Below, one piece after another: positions 10,431 through 23,616 of a DNA stretch of 64,000 nucleotides. Source of the stretch: Hemicentrotus pulcherrimus (taxonomy: Eukaryota; Echinodermata; Echinoidea; Camarodonta; Strongylocentrotidae). The stretch is from the NCBI GenBank assembly GCA_003118195.1, contig BEXV01000310.1:113152-177151 (forward strand), in the 5' to 3' direction. The notes under the pieces are model-generated. The model was given only the letters and a program-made list of their open reading frames with translations. It did no database searches and was not told where the DNA came from. A program made the position numbers and the translations under genes. Numbering within the stretch: the stretch's first letter is position 1; every line of letters starts with the position of its first letter.

Positions 10431-12361
10431 ATGTTATCAAAATGGAAAATATCTTACACGAATTTTATATACTAGATTTTTTAAAGGGTTATTGTAAAAG
10501 GGGGGATTTTTCAACAAAAATGCTTTTTAATATAATAGAGAATATTCCTAATATTCCTACAAATAGAGAAGCCCTCACTATTATTTTTTTTTTAAAGTAT
10601 GATCACTAGATTAAAAACTGTATTCTCTCAAGGGGGATTTGTATTAATTGGACAGTACTACCAAAAAGATATACATACATGTATACATTTATATATGTCA
10701 ATACAATATATATGAACCCAAAATTATAATAGATTAAAGACAAGGCTTAGAAAATATTGATATACATGTCATGCCTCTCTTTCCTTTACAATTGAATACC
10801 ACAAAACGCAGCGAAATTAATTGAAATGCGCCTCAACCAATACTGCAGAACAGAATAAAGATACTATATACATGTAGATCTGCTGTACACTATAAACTTT
10901 CAAACTGAAGAAGAAAAATGCCTTTCAATAATTGCTCATGCAAGAAAGCGACATATAGAGAGTATCACATCCTTATCAAACAGGATGATAAAGAAAGTAA
11001 TACAAGTTACAATGGTTACAATAAATATTATTTAACAAAAGGAATTATCTGATTATCATGAAATCATGTTGCTTTGACAGTTTCTTTCAGAACTCTATCA
11101 CTGCAAAAGCATTAAGTTGTCTTTGTAGAGTATTGTTAAATATATATATTATATGGGTACATGTATATATTGAATAGTTGCATGTACATGTATATATTAT
11201 ATAGTTTGGGGTTTAAGTTTATAGTCATTGACATATAAAAGATACAAACAAGGACCAAACTATCCCATGAAAATGTCAGTTAGTTTCTAATACATGAAAT
11301 GTCTCATTTACATCTATAAAACAGAATTGTTTCTTATTCTATTATCTAAATTATTTTCTTCAACAGCCAGCATGCCAGAAATGATCGTTATCATGCATTT
11401 ATACTAAGAAATTGAGGCTTCTTATGGGATTATTTTTTGCATGATACTACATTGAATATATTTCATGCATTGGAATAAGAATTAAACATTAAAATGTAAT
11501 CCTTTCTTTCTAATATCCAGAAAAATGTTCTTCCGTAAATATCAGACAACATATACCAGTAAAGGGAGTGCAAAGCTATAGCTGACTGGTGCAGATTAAT
11601 GTCATTTACTATACATCTATACAGAAAGACCGTACAGAAGAGAACGTTATTGCTAATATAGCACATGATTACCATCTATCAATTAGAGCTGCACAATTTG
11701 CAAACATTAAGCATTAATTGCACCACTACAAATTCTGCCTGAACCATAAATTAGGCAAAGACTTGCAATGGGCATTTTGCATGGGCATTTGCCAGAAAAA
11801 CGCCAGTGTTAGTGAAGGCTTTGTCAAAGCTGCTATTAGTTTCTGAAACATTACATTGGCTAATCAAAAAGACACAGCCCATGAGATTTAACCATATTCT
11901 TCTCGAATTACAATTAGACAGCTATAAAATGCCTATGCCATTCTGATTTAAGAACAGTTTTCAAGCCCTGTGCATTTGCGACTGAAGATAACTTCATTTC
12001 AAAGTTTTTTAAACACAAGAGGGCCCATGTTGACTCTGGTTCAAGAACTACAGAAATAGCGTAGAAGCCCAATTCTTTCCCATAAGAAGCAGTTTTCTTT
12101 TATTTAAAAGAAGCCTCTGGAGAAAAAAATAGGCTGTCATCTCTATCGCAACGTCCTATCTCTCAATAATGAAATACTTTGATATCCCCAAATTCTTTTT
12201 CTTTTCATTAAAAAGACTCGAGTTCTTTTTCAGCTGCATTGTCCCATCACTCAGTAATGAAATACTTTGTGCCAACGATTATCACATCTTCATTTCTCTT
12301 TTCCTCTTGCATTAAGAAGAAAAAAAATATAAAAAATCTTTGGTCACATTATACAACTTAC

Positions 12362-12541
12362 AATCCGTCATGGAGATCCTATCGTTAGGTTCGATGGGTA
12401 CAAATTCCTTGAACCACAGGATCTCAGGCTCAGGGTTGCCAGTGGCTCCGCAGTAGATGGTCGCCGGTCGGTTGTTCTCCACCACCATGTAACGTCTCGG
12501 GTTGGACGTGATCTCGGGATAGCCTGCTGGAAGACTGTCAG
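12362..12541 (-). CDS. LAR: LAR exon: Ig domain 2, N-terminal half
   Basis: A 180-bp exon (60 codons), too fragmented to stand out as a long frame but unmistakable when translated. It reads ADSLPAGYPEITSNPRRYMV, then VENNRPATIYCGATGNPEPE with the first Ig2 cysteine, then ILWFKEFVPIE with the core tryptophan, and ends DRISMTD. In vertebrate LAR proteins the same stretch is a GFP-ID start, an MLCAASGNPDPEI core and WFKDFLPVD. The acceptor is TTCTGCAG with the exon starting at 12541; the donor GTAAGT starts at 12361. Both junctions are phase 1: the G closing Ig1 pairs with CT to give Ala, and the trailing T pairs with CG of the next exon to give Ser. The second cysteine of this Ig domain is on the next exon. 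Confidence 0.94.
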
Positions 12542-12789
12542 CTGCAGAAGTTAAATGAAGTAGAGAGAAAGAGAGGAGAAAAACAAGGCTATGGTCAATA
12601 AAATTTAAAAATGGACAAACATGGACAACATATTAATTTTGTACATATCTTGGAAATATTTCTCCTGCTAGGACGAAAGTGATGATGCTGAAATATCATT
12701 CTGTGAAAAATAATCATGATGAGAAATATTGTTTGGATTACGAAAGATGAGCTCTTGTGAATTCCTCAAACTCTTCACTTGAGGTTACC

Positions 12790-12910
12790 ATTATCATCAT
12801 CATCATAATAATTATCCTCCTCCTTCTCCTCCTCCTCTGCATAATCATTCCCCTCTTCTTCCTTCTCCTTCCCATCCTCTTCCATCTCCTCATTATCATC
12901 ATCACTAACA
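12790..12910. repeat. Imperfect TCA/TCC/CTT trinucleotide tract
   Basis: Low-complexity pyrimidine-rich tract of imperfect ATC, ATA, CTC and CTT units. It gives spurious poly-Ile/Leu and poly-Met/Arg frames on the two strands. Confidence 0.85.
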
Positions 12911-13790
12911 GCACTACCATGAAGAACAACATCTTCACCATCGTCAGCTGGAAAGGTGAAAACCTGAGCAAATAATCACTACAGTGGGACCAAGACAAAA
13001 GTGGGCAAACACAACAGAAGGCTCCTCATTTTCCTCCAGTCCTCGTCAAACAGCAACGGCCACCAGGGAGAAGAACCGAGGAAGACCGGGAACGGAAGGG
13101 AGAAATCAAATTTGGGAGATGATGCGATGGCACGATTCTCTGGAGTCTGGGGACCCAGGGAGAAGACTGGTGATATTATCTCAGGCTTCTGCTGATGGGA
13201 GAGGGATAACGAAGCTGAGAAAGAAAGCAGTTTGTCATCGCTCTAGTTAAGGTTGCTTGGGTACGTGTAATGATGAAAGTACCAATGTTTGGCCATGCTC
13301 CTAAGGTGATCGATGGAGCTGATTAAACTATTACTTGCCTCAGGAATAAATGATTTGAATGGTATGGTATGTCTTCATGCTTTCCACCCACATGTTTAAA
13401 TATTAATCCTTGCAGGATTTACAATCACAACCAATTATACTTAAATATGCTCCAAAGTCAACAATGTGAGCACCGAGGCTGATATGTGAACAGAATAATT
13501 TAAACAGAGCCTGATGAAGTCATAACAGCCTTCAAACAAAACAAACAAATACATGAACCAAATGTGAACCGAATATGAACCAAAAGCAGTGCTAGCTTGA
13601 ACGTTTCATGGAATAGAGGAGAAGAAAGACCATGTAGAAGACGGAGAACTTAACTTAAACTCCAAGAAGATTCACCTGCAATTTTTGGATTATGACTCAT
13701 ACACATCAAAAAGCTGCTATTTGCATCAAAGTGAAGAAATCCAATCGTAAGCACATAATTGGAAAGAGCTATATGTCCCAAAGGAAACCA

Positions 13791-13815
13791 TACCTTGAAG
13801 ATGAACTTCAAGGTA
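13791..13815. other. Perfect short hairpin
   Basis: TACCTTGAAG, loop ATGAA, then CTTCAAGGTA: a perfect 10-bp stem with a 5-base loop. No U-run follows, and Rho-independent termination does not apply to an animal gene. Chance is a fair explanation for one such site in 64 kb. Confidence 0.7.
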
Positions 13816-14199
13816 AGGGATAGTTGATAATGAGATAACGGCTGCCAAATCTCATCAGCCAGCCCACACGCTGATTGTGAATTTATTTCATGTACCTGCC
13901 ATAAGTTAAGGTGCCATGCAAAGAAAGGGCCAGTAGATGATGCAAGAGGCCCTTACATCATCAAGATTCCCAGCATTTCATGGAAATGTCTTATTCATTT
14001 TACTTCTTAATAAGTAACTGTACATTTTCTAACAAATTCATTTGGCAGATGATATATATTCATATCAATAAACATCTGGTGATAATTGTGTTAGATTTTG
14101 TAAGAATCTATAATTGATTAGGACTATATCACCATATATTATCTTTAAGTTATCATAAAATAGCAAGGATCACTGCTAGATTCAAGTATGAACAGTGCC

Positions 14200-14478
14200 C
14201 ATGAGGCTATTTTCCCCGAAGCTCGAAATTGTGTCTTCACCAGATCAATACGCTCATCACAAACTAGCTCAGATGGGCACAAATTAGCCTGCTTTTTCCC
14301 AAATAGCAGGCTATTTTGGAAACAAGACCAATATTTCTTGGGATGTTTTCTTGACCAAACAGCCCACTAATTGCAACTGCGGGCTGATGAAGACTCAAAT
14401 TAGCTGTTAAAATTTGAGATCAGGCTAGTTAAAATGGCGGGCTCTCTTTTGCAACTTAGAGCTGATGAAGACAGGCAT
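14200..14478. mobile_element. Degenerate copy of the CATCAGCTCGAG MITE family
   Basis: Contains degraded forms of the words seen in the copies near 19.7 and 60.3 kb: CCAAATAGCAGGCTATTTTGG inside (near 14300) and GCAACTTAGAGCTGATGAAG at the right edge (near 14453). The left terminus is too worn to place exactly. A 60-codon plus-strand frame here is a by-product. Confidence 0.5.
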
Positions 14479-15127
14479 AACAAGAACCTTCAAGATGAAC
14501 TCGGTATAAAGCCCAAGACACTGATGATGAGACGCTAGATACATTAGGGAGGAGAGTCATCTTTAGCGATCATCAATCTATGACAGACACACCGGTGTTA
14601 AAGACATCCCAATCCAACTCAAACGCATCTCGCACCCGGCCGTCTAGCAAGACTTCTCGCATAGTGAAAACTTTGACTGATAATGTTAGGATTTTGACAA
14701 TCTGTTCATACCTAAGGAATCAATCATGTTGCCTTGAGGGGGTGTGACAAAACAGAGAGTTACCAGCTAAGTGTTTCTTATGATTTTCTTCCACCCCCCC
14801 CCCCCCTCCAATCTATATTTCGCCTCTTTATCATATCACTCATCTTCTCATTATCTTTCTTCCTCCGTCCTCCTACTCGTTCATTTTATCTGATCAAAAA
14901 AATTTCAACAACATCCTCCTCATACAACCTCACCTTCATTTGCAGTGCTTGATAATGGGCATCACCAGCATCATAATCACTATGGCAACATTATTCTGAA
15001 ATATTAGTAACATGCATATTTCTGGCTGTTTTTTCATAGTGAACCCTTTAAGGTGACAATTTCATTACGTTCCTATTCCCCTTTTTTTGCTATGTACAAA
15101 ATTATGTCACTTGGTATTCAGCAACTC

Positions 15128-15193
15128 CATCATCATCATCATCATCATCGTCGTCGTCATCATCATTATCATCGTCATCATCCTCACCACCAC

Positions 15194-15229
<36 letters not shown>

Positions 15230-15335
15230 TGCCATCATCGCCATCATCATCATCATCGCCATCATCCTCATCAACACCACCACCATCATCATCATCTTCA
15301 TCATCACCATCATCACCATCACCATCACCACCATA
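15128..15335. repeat. CAT/CAC trinucleotide array
   Basis: About 208 bp of CAT repeats with CAC, CGT and CTC interruptions. It makes the poly-His, poly-Ile, poly-Asp and poly-Met frames on both strands, none of which is a gene. Confidence 0.97.
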
Positions 15336-18300
15336 AGCAGGATCGACGACAACAACTCCAAAATATTCAAAAGCACACACATCTCGTTCCTCTCGATTCC
15401 TTGCAGTAAACCCCTGGGACACCATGGCTTTACGTACTTTCCCACTGGCTGTATCTTTTTATTGACGAAAAAGAGTAAACCTAGACAGATGAATTCAACC
15501 CAATCCAATTACCTTTTATCTAAACTTTACATGAACTTGGGGGTGAATGATTGCCATCCACTAGTCTGCCTCCAAGCCCCAATGGAATTTTTTAATGACC
15601 ATCAGTCACTATCCCAATTCTCTTTCATACACAATCCAAGTGTATGTCACCTCTCAAGAGACAATACATGTCTCTTTAGAAAAAAAAAAGTATCATATAG
15701 CTTTTAGCTCTTGAATACAAAGCCTGTGATAACATAAGATCGAGCCTTTGGAAAATTCATGTTATACCAAAATCAAATCATGTCCATTGGGCTGAGATTC
15801 GGATGAACGGTTATTGTCAATACTCTATACAAAAGATGAACTGAGCATGACTTAATAAAAATCACAGGTACCCTTTAAAAAATCTACAGTATACAATCAT
15901 GTATCAGTTCTCATTTTTGGATCTTTCATTTCATTTGCAAATCTGATCAAGAATGTATTCCCTGTCTTTTAACTGGAGAACATCCAGAGGCAAAATCTAG
16001 CGAAACAATATTTAGGGAAGAGTTGGAGCAGGGAGATCTCCCTGGCTGGTTGGAGTAAGGGATGGTTGAAATGAAATATGAGCTCAAGAATCATATCATA
16101 AATCATAATATACTACCTTGAATACCTTTCAATTTTAGCTTGGGAGTTATATATCTTCAGGTGCTGAGAGCATTCTACCTGATTTGTGAGTATGTCTCAT
16201 ATGCCTTCAAGTGGCATCAATTTGTCATTCTTGTTTACAAGATGTGCATTGTCTCTGCCAATGGCCCAAAAGAGCAAAAATATGTTTTTGGGGGGAATAA
16301 CAGCCTAACAAAGAAGAAGTACAGAAAAACTAAGGTAATCTACACTTTCTTTAGGATTGAGTGGAAGGCTGAACGTGATGTGAGGGTAAATATCATGAAT
16401 TCATACATGATCTTTTTATAAACAAACACAGTCATGCGCTGATCTGACTGTAAATCATCCATAAAGTGTTGCATGAAGAGATATGGAATAGGGAGTAAAT
16501 ATGGCTAACTAAACAAACGTTTGGGATTTGACTACAGCTGAAGGAGGGTAGAGGTTATATTTACAAAAGATTTCTCTTCTTTTTATTCTGTTTGATATCA
16601 CATGACATGATGGGTGGGCGCTTATAGAACCAATGTGAGGTATTCGTGGTTATCATGTCATCTGTCATGGATATTAACTTTGTTTTACAAACCAAAGGCC
16701 ACAATATCTATCATTTTCAGACATTTCTGTTCCCACACTATGTGACACACAAGACAATAGAAATTGCCTAGGGTTGATTTGTAAAAAGTAGTTACAATCG
16801 TGTTTAACCTAATAGAATAATATAATGAGGCACACTAAAAGCTAACAGACACATACTTTTAATATTACTATATTTCATTATGGAAGGAAAAGGGTCAGTA
16901 GCAGTTCATGATAAGCAAGTTAAACTATATACCACGAGCAAGCGCTAACAGAAACATACTTTAATTTTCCTTTTCTTTCTGTTTTTGGATATACAGCCCT
17001 TTCATCCAGGGACGTCTTTGAACATTTGCCAATTTTCTTTGGAGTGCCATCAGGCAAAACACTATAGTCCAGACTAAACAGAAGATCAACATGGCCTTTC
17101 AACTCTTCACTCAGACCTAGATCGATCCTCCTCCAAAAAAAAAATGTCATCATTCTCGGATTGTCAATAGATTGAAAAGAGGTGAATAATTCACGGTCGT
17201 AAACTCCAAAAGACCCGGCCCTCTCATCCCCCCCCCCAAAAAAAAAAAAGTAAAAGAAGAAATGTTTCATGTTCAAGGTTTAACCTTCATGAAGTGAGAG
17301 AGAAAACTGCCAAAAAAAATCTCTTTCCCTTCAATTGTGAAAAGAAAAGGAAATCTGTAATTTGATTTGAACTTAAGACCTTCCCAATTCAAATCATATT
17401 TCATAACCTAAGTTAATGTTCAACGTTGAGCCACTTGGGAGTGCTAGAGTTTGGCCATAACGCATGCAAAATTCATAAAAGCTTCACAATTGAGGAAAAG
17501 CAATTTTCATAAAAAGTTCAATTTGGTGAAAGTGCTGAGTAAAAGCAGCATTTAGAAATGGCTTTCCATTTCAAATTTGTACATAAAACTCAAATTGCAA
17601 TCGTTCCACCTCTGCACAGTTATGCTCTGCAAAACCAGACATTTTTTGACAATCTTGAATCTTGATGGAACTGTTAAAAAAGCCCCCTTTTGGTCAGATC
17701 TTTTGCACATTGCAAATGTGTTAGTGCTGATTCGACTACTTTGCAGTATGATACTTTCACAAACTAGACCTCTAACAAAGTAAAAAACATCTCTTGTATT
17801 ACAGTAATCAAATTCTTTCAGTTGGCTTTCACGGAGGAGTAGGGGCTCTCCAAGAGTATGCAAGCCAATGTTTTAGCAGCAGTATATGGGACACACCCCA
17901 AACCATGCTAGGAATATTACTGTTGGAGCTTACATTCCTCCATGCTCCATACATATTTGATTTGAAGAGCAATACCTTGTTCAAAACAAAACATACTGAA
18001 ATATGTTTTAGAGATTAAGTTGCATCTTGTTTCAGTGTCGATTGAAAGTTCAGGTCGAGGAATAGGGACAAAGCAGGGACAAAAACTGAATTTCCTCAAC
18101 AAATTTCTCTCAACAAGCTTCTATTTAGGGGTAAACAAATGTCTAGACATAAAGCCCATACTGATTGTTGATTGTGAAGTTCCAGTGGAAAGTGATACAG
18201 AACCAAGAAAAAACACTAGAGACTATATTTCTAAATCCTTTCCCTTAATAAACTTGATAAATTTCCTCCCTTAATGTCTTGATTGAATTCAAGAGGGGTT

Positions 18301-19715
18301 AGTACTCCATCACAGACTAAAATGATCTTTGATTACGAAAACCATAGGGCGAAGAAATAAAGAAACCAAGAGCAGGTTGGTCATACAAGGCGGGGGAAAA
18401 TTGAAGAATTAAAAATTGGAGGATGACCCGGGGGAATATTGTTAGGGGTGTCAAGGCACTTTGTGAGGAGCTGATACCGCCCATTAGCTAGAATTGCATT
18501 TTTCACACCTCACGGCTATTCTTCATGAACAATCTTAATCCACCCCTTCCCAAATCTTGTTAGCCCGCCGTCGTGGCCTGGAGGGAGATATTTCAACGGC
18601 CTTTCATCTCTATCCCCCCTTTGATCCCCCCATTTCGGTTTTGCGTTTCTCTTTTTGTTACACACTGGTGGGCAATCATTTTCTGCTGAGCTTTTGATAA
18701 ACATGAAGCAGCAGGCAGGCAGGCAGGCATGAGATGGAGTTGGGGAAGAAGGTCAATAAAGTATTCTCCATCTTTTCTCGCCATCTCCCCATCCATTTCT
18801 GTTTCTCCAATAAAACATAGCCTATAGATAATGATACAGATTGAAACAATATTCAAGGAACAGGACAAAGTTCAATTAATAGAATAGTGAAGTATGACCA
18901 CAGGAAATTTAAAAAAGTGGTCTTAAATTGTACAAAGGTTGTCTTTCTGTACAGGTAGCTATGAAATCACATTTGTCTTTACCTGTAACTTCTATTACTG
19001 AGATGCACCCTGTTTTCAACTTTAACTTTAAGATGTTTTGGAGGATGATGGTGTGACCCATTTTTATATTGTACCGGTAATAGTGATTCCTTTCATATCA
19101 ACTAGCTGTGCCGGTGAGAGGATTCTTTCTCCCGCTCCTACATCTCCCTGCTAATCACAAATATTTGGGTCTCACCTCCAGGCTAGCCGGCCGGCTTCGC
19201 ATTGTAAGGCGAGAAAGAAAGTGATACCCCTCTCTAATTGACCATTGTGATCTACATTCCCCCTCTAATCATCTATCTCCCCCAGCATCGATCCACCGCT
19301 CATCATGTATCTCTTCTCCCATCCAATGCCTGTTTAACCTGGATGTACATTTCACCACACAATACAAGGCCACCTTGCACCCTACGGGTCCCCTCTCCCT
19401 CTCATTACCCTTGTCTGGAGCAGGAGCGCACCCCTTCACCAGGCGGTGATCCGTGTTTAGAATTTTAAACACCGACACATAGCAATACACCTGTCCAAAT
19501 GGGCCTTAGAACCTGACTTGAAAGGTGCCATTCTTTCTCCGTGTTGATCTTTGGGTAAGTAGGACCTAGAGGGCAAGTGGATTCTACTGTCTCTCATGCT
19601 ATCTTAGTACTTTCTTCAAGTGTTTAATTGGCCTTGGCTGATGTAGCCATCAACACATTTTATAACCCCGCGACTAAATACCCTCACCCACGCTCTCTCT
19701 CTCTCAAGTGGCTTA

Positions 19716-19966
19716 TCTTCATCAGCTCGAGATTGCCAAATATCCCGCTATTTCAACTATCCTGATCTCAAATCCAGTTAGTTTGCATCCTCATCAGCTC
19801 AAAGTTGCAAAGTTGCTAAGCAAATTATCTCAAGCTCATTTCTCAAGGTTGAGTTTCAAGTTTTGAGGTCGAATCTCCAGCTGATGAAAACGCAATATGT
19901 AACTTCGGGCATATTTCCCAAATCAGAAATAGCAGGCTATTTGGCTATCTCAAGCTAATGAAGACA
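19716..19966. mobile_element. MITE, CATCAGCTCGAG family
   Basis: Left end reads CTTCATCAGCTCGAGATTG then CCAAATATCCCGCTATTTC. The right end, reverse complemented, reads GTCTTCATTAGCTTGAGATA then GCCAAATAGCCTGCTATTTC. These are imperfect terminal inverted repeats of about 38 bp enclosing about 175 bp with no coding capacity, as expected for a non-autonomous DNA transposon. No target-site duplication is certain. Confidence 0.75.
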
Positions 19967-20073
19967 TACCTAATCATTCACTAACACGATCTCCTTCAGA
20001 CGTGTGATAGGAATGTCTTGTTTGGAATAAGGTGAAGAGGAAAGGGAAGACACAAAGCTTGATCAATTAGAGA

Positions 20074-20975
20074 GACACACACACACACACACACACAACT
20101 GTGATGGCTTGCAGACAAATAAAGTAAAAAAAAGTGAAGATATACCAACAAATCAAAGAAGTTGGAGCATGCAGAACAGATTTCTACAGGAGGTGATAGA
20201 AGTTAAGACAAGAGGCACATGCACTCAGAAGAAGAGAAAGTAAGAAAGTAAAATAGAGCGAGAGAGGGAGAGAGACAGAGAAAGGGATATGGGTTGGAGC
20301 AAGGGATGAAAGAATGCACAGTGTGTGGAAAGCATTTTGTCTACAAGCAATAACTTTGAACAATGCTGGATATTTCTTCTGAAATACTTTCCTTTCCTTA
20401 TGATCCTTTCCTTGTTATACTTCAATATTAGAAGCTTAAGATATAAACAACCACAAATCTGAAAAGAGTTTTTGAGCACAAACATTTTCCTGTCAAGAAA
20501 ACAACTATTATTTTCAAAAACAACTCTGAGGAGGGGGTGAAAATTCCAGGAGGTGAAACAAAGTGAGATAAAGCCTTGCAACCAATAACCGCAAATTTGA
20601 TATGCAGTATGCAGAGGGAAGATCGAGTGAAAAGCAATTAACACCCCAAGAAGGTGTTAAATGCAGGCTATTTGTCCCCACTCCAACTGGGGTTATATTT
20701 GATGCATAAAACACCCATGTTCAGTATCCACACCTCTTATCCCCCACATAATGGCATAATCCACCAAGAGATGAGCATGCAAGCATGAAAATCATCTGGA
20801 CTTGGCCAGTAGGCGCTGTCTGTCTGGCGTGTGGTCAGTTAATTCCACGCCAACTGTCAAACCGCAGGCATCTGCCCCGTCAAAAGCAGGCCAAACATTG
20901 AGGCACTCTGCCCCGACAACAATTTCAAATTAGTTTATCATAATCCAAACCTTCCCTACTCTTGATATATATATA
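20074..20975. repeat. Tandem duplication, copy 1
   Basis: Begins in a CA microsatellite and ends in CTTGATATATATATA. It is repeated almost unchanged 897 bp further on. Copy 1 has 38 bp near 20523-20560 that copy 2 lacks, flanked by AAACAA in both, and a few substitutions (for example CTTGTTATACTTC here versus CTCGTTATACTTT). Confidence 0.95.
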
Positions 20976-20976
20976 N
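20976..20976. other. Single-base assembly gap between the two copies
   Basis: One N sits exactly where copy 1 ends and the CA microsatellite of copy 2 begins, so the two copies were joined by the assembler rather than read through. Confidence 0.95.
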
Positions 20977-21834
20977 CACACACACACACACACAACTGTG
21001 ATGGCTTGCAGACAAATAAAGTAAAAAAAAGTGAAGATATACCAACAAATCAAAGAAGTTGGAGCATGCAGAACAGATTTCTACAGGAGGTGATAGAAGT
21101 TAAGACAAGAGGCACATGCACTCAGAAGAAGAGAAAGTAAGAAAGTAAAATAGAGCGAGAGAGGGAGAGAGACAGAGAAAGGGATATGGGTTGGAGCAAG
21201 GGATGAAAGAATGCACAGTGTGTGGAAAGCATTTTGTCTACAAGCAATAACTTTGAACAATGCTGGATATTTCTTCTGAAATACTTTCCTTTCCTTATGA
21301 TCCTTTCCTCGTTATACTTTAATATTAGAAGCTTAAGATATAAACGACCACAAACCACAAAAGAGTTTTTGAGCACAAACATTTTCCTGTCAAGATAACA
21401 ACTATTATTTTCAAAAACAAAGTGAGATAAAGCCTCGCAACCAATAACCGCAAATTTGATATGCAGTATGCAGAGGGAAGATCGAGTGAAAAGCAATTAA
21501 CACCCCAAGAAGGTGTTAAATGCAGGCTATTTGTCCCCACTCCAACTGGGGTTATATTTGATGCATAAAACACCCATGTTCAGTATCCACACCTCTTATC
21601 CCCCACATAATGGCATAATCCACCAAGAGATGAGCATGCAAGCATGAAAATCATCTGGACTTGGCCAGTAGGCGCTGTCTGTCTGGCGTGTGGTCAGTTA
21701 ATTCCACGCCAACTGTCAAACCGCAGGCATCTGCCCCGTCAAAAGCAGGCCAAACATTGAGGCACTCTGCCCCGACAACAATTTCAAATTAGTTTATCAT
21801 AATCCAAACCTTCCCTACTCTTGATATATATATA
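20977..21834. repeat. Tandem duplication, copy 2
   Basis: Near-identical to copy 1 apart from a 38-bp deletion (offset falls from 897 to 859 bp) and scattered substitutions. Ends in the same TTGATATATATATA and then continues into unique sequence. Confidence 0.95.
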
Positions 21835-23593
21835 AGAAAATGTACATTGGGAAACCACTTCCTCCAAAAATAATATTTCTGGTATTAAAGTGCATATAGT
21901 CAATAGTCATCATGGATATATTAAGCACGATATAAACCCATAATATTTTTATTAAAAATATGATATGTAAAAAGGGATATACTTCCTAAGCGAGATATCA
22001 ACTACCGGTCACTTTTAAAAATTCAACTTAACGCACATTTTAATAGCTTTGTGCATGCATCACTTATTGAAAGGACATATTACGTAATCCAAACATGGTT
22101 TCTAAGAGGCATACAATAGGGAATTAAAATATATTGAAATTTCCATTTCATTGATGATATATGCACTCACTAGACATTCCCTTGAACACAACTCAGAGTT
22201 GTATGAATAAATCTATCTATAGGATCTCTCACGCTATTCTAGACATGCCACATCAATCATGAAATACATGAGGGGGGAAATAGATTTCTTGATAAATATA
22301 TCACAAAAGCTCTTGAGGCTAGACAGCGTCGTCGTCACATCATGAACATATCAGTCTCCGCTCTCAAACTCACGCATTTACCCATAAAAAAAGATGAATT
22401 ATGTGCATGGGTTTGCGAGAGCACAAAGCATAAATCCCAAATCCTGCAACATTTTTTGGGGAAAAAGTATAAAACCTTCTCTCCATTGGATGGCGGAATT
22501 TCTCTGCTTTCAGTCAAGCGAGGGAGCTATATAATGGAGTGAATAATTATTGAGTGGAGAGCGGGTAATCGTTAGTGGTCACTGTGGGGGTCATTAAGGG
22601 TCGGTAAATAGCCAGAGAAGAACAATGTGGGAATATGTTTCGGCATGATGATGAATTCATTTGTTGGCAGTATGTTTCAGCAAGTGAATGTGTTGAGAGA
22701 GTATTCCAAAGCTTTTTTTTGTTTGTTCTTTCTCGCTGAAGGCAGGAGGGGTTTGTGGTGGTAGATGAAGAGAGGAGAAAGTTTAACTTTGACATCAATG
22801 ATGCCAATGTCTCTATTTCGCCTCATCATGATGCAGTCTGGGGAAAAGAGTTCCATGAGGATTACTTCTTCAGTGGTGGGGGTTTTTTTTTCTTCATTTT
22901 CTTTTATGCTGCAGAAGGGCATTAACTCAATATTGAAGTAAATGAATATTACAAATCCTAACTGGCACCGAAAAAGACAATAAAAATAACTTTCCTCAAA
23001 ACACACCATTATGTCTTTGGCTTTTAACAATGATTTACAGAATCTTCTCCTTTATATACCGGTATGCTGTTTTCATGTTATACCTACGTGCAAATCTCTG
23101 ATGGTCAAATTTCATTTTTATGCTTGTTGCACTGCTTGTTATGTATTTCCCCCTCTTGTATTGTAGAATGTCCATTACTACAATCACCTCAATCTTTCAT
23201 TTAGCCTATTTAATCTTTAGATAGGTATATCTTATACATCTCAAATTCTACCTTTTCTTTCCTTTAGGTCCCTCTGTTTATTATTATATTATGTTTCAAT
23301 TATTTCATACACCACTGAATATATGCCCCTTTTTATTGTTTGAGCAATACTTTCAGTCTATACCAAGTCCTTTACTATATAGTTCTCTTTCTTGTATACT
23401 CTATTTTAATAATTGAAAGTAAGATTTTATTCCTACCAGTAAAAATCATTCTTCCAACCCATTTAACAGTCCTATTTCTCATTACCATGACAACTTCATG
23501 AGACAAATTTCCACCTCATGAATTTCAAAACACTCTTCAGGACCGCCACTCTGCCGTGTAAACGCACACATGGCCCTCGCCTTTTGCCGCTGC

Positions 23594-23616
23594 CACCGGC
23601 AGACGATTTGCCGGTG
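23594..23616. other. GC-rich hairpin
   Basis: CACCGGCA, spacer GACGATT, TGCCGGTG: a perfect 8-bp GC-rich stem, inside a GC-richer patch at about 23540-23670 in otherwise AT-rich intron. Confidence 0.75.

Larger units (their letters stand above)
6081..12361. other. 6.3-kb intron splitting Ig2, at the meA position
   Basis: Mostly AT-rich non-repetitive sequence. It holds a hairpin at 9733-9791, a GC-richer patch at about 7850-8110, a 2-base assembly gap after a G run at 10415-10430, and TACATGTATATAT-type repeats near 11130-11210. In vertebrate LAR genes the equivalent intron contains the alternative mini-exon meA; I could not identify one here, but an exon under 30 bp can easily be missed by eye. 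Confidence 0.85.

Noticed and set aside
13791..13815. Perfect hairpin as a terminator or microRNA precursor
   Set aside because: Stem of 10 bp is too short for a pre-miRNA, no terminator role is expected in this genome, and one such site is expected by chance in 64 kb.
15053..15707. Long frames rich in His, Ile, Asp or Met on both strands
   Set aside because: All are translations of the CAT/CAC trinucleotide array in different frames; no flanking coding sequence.
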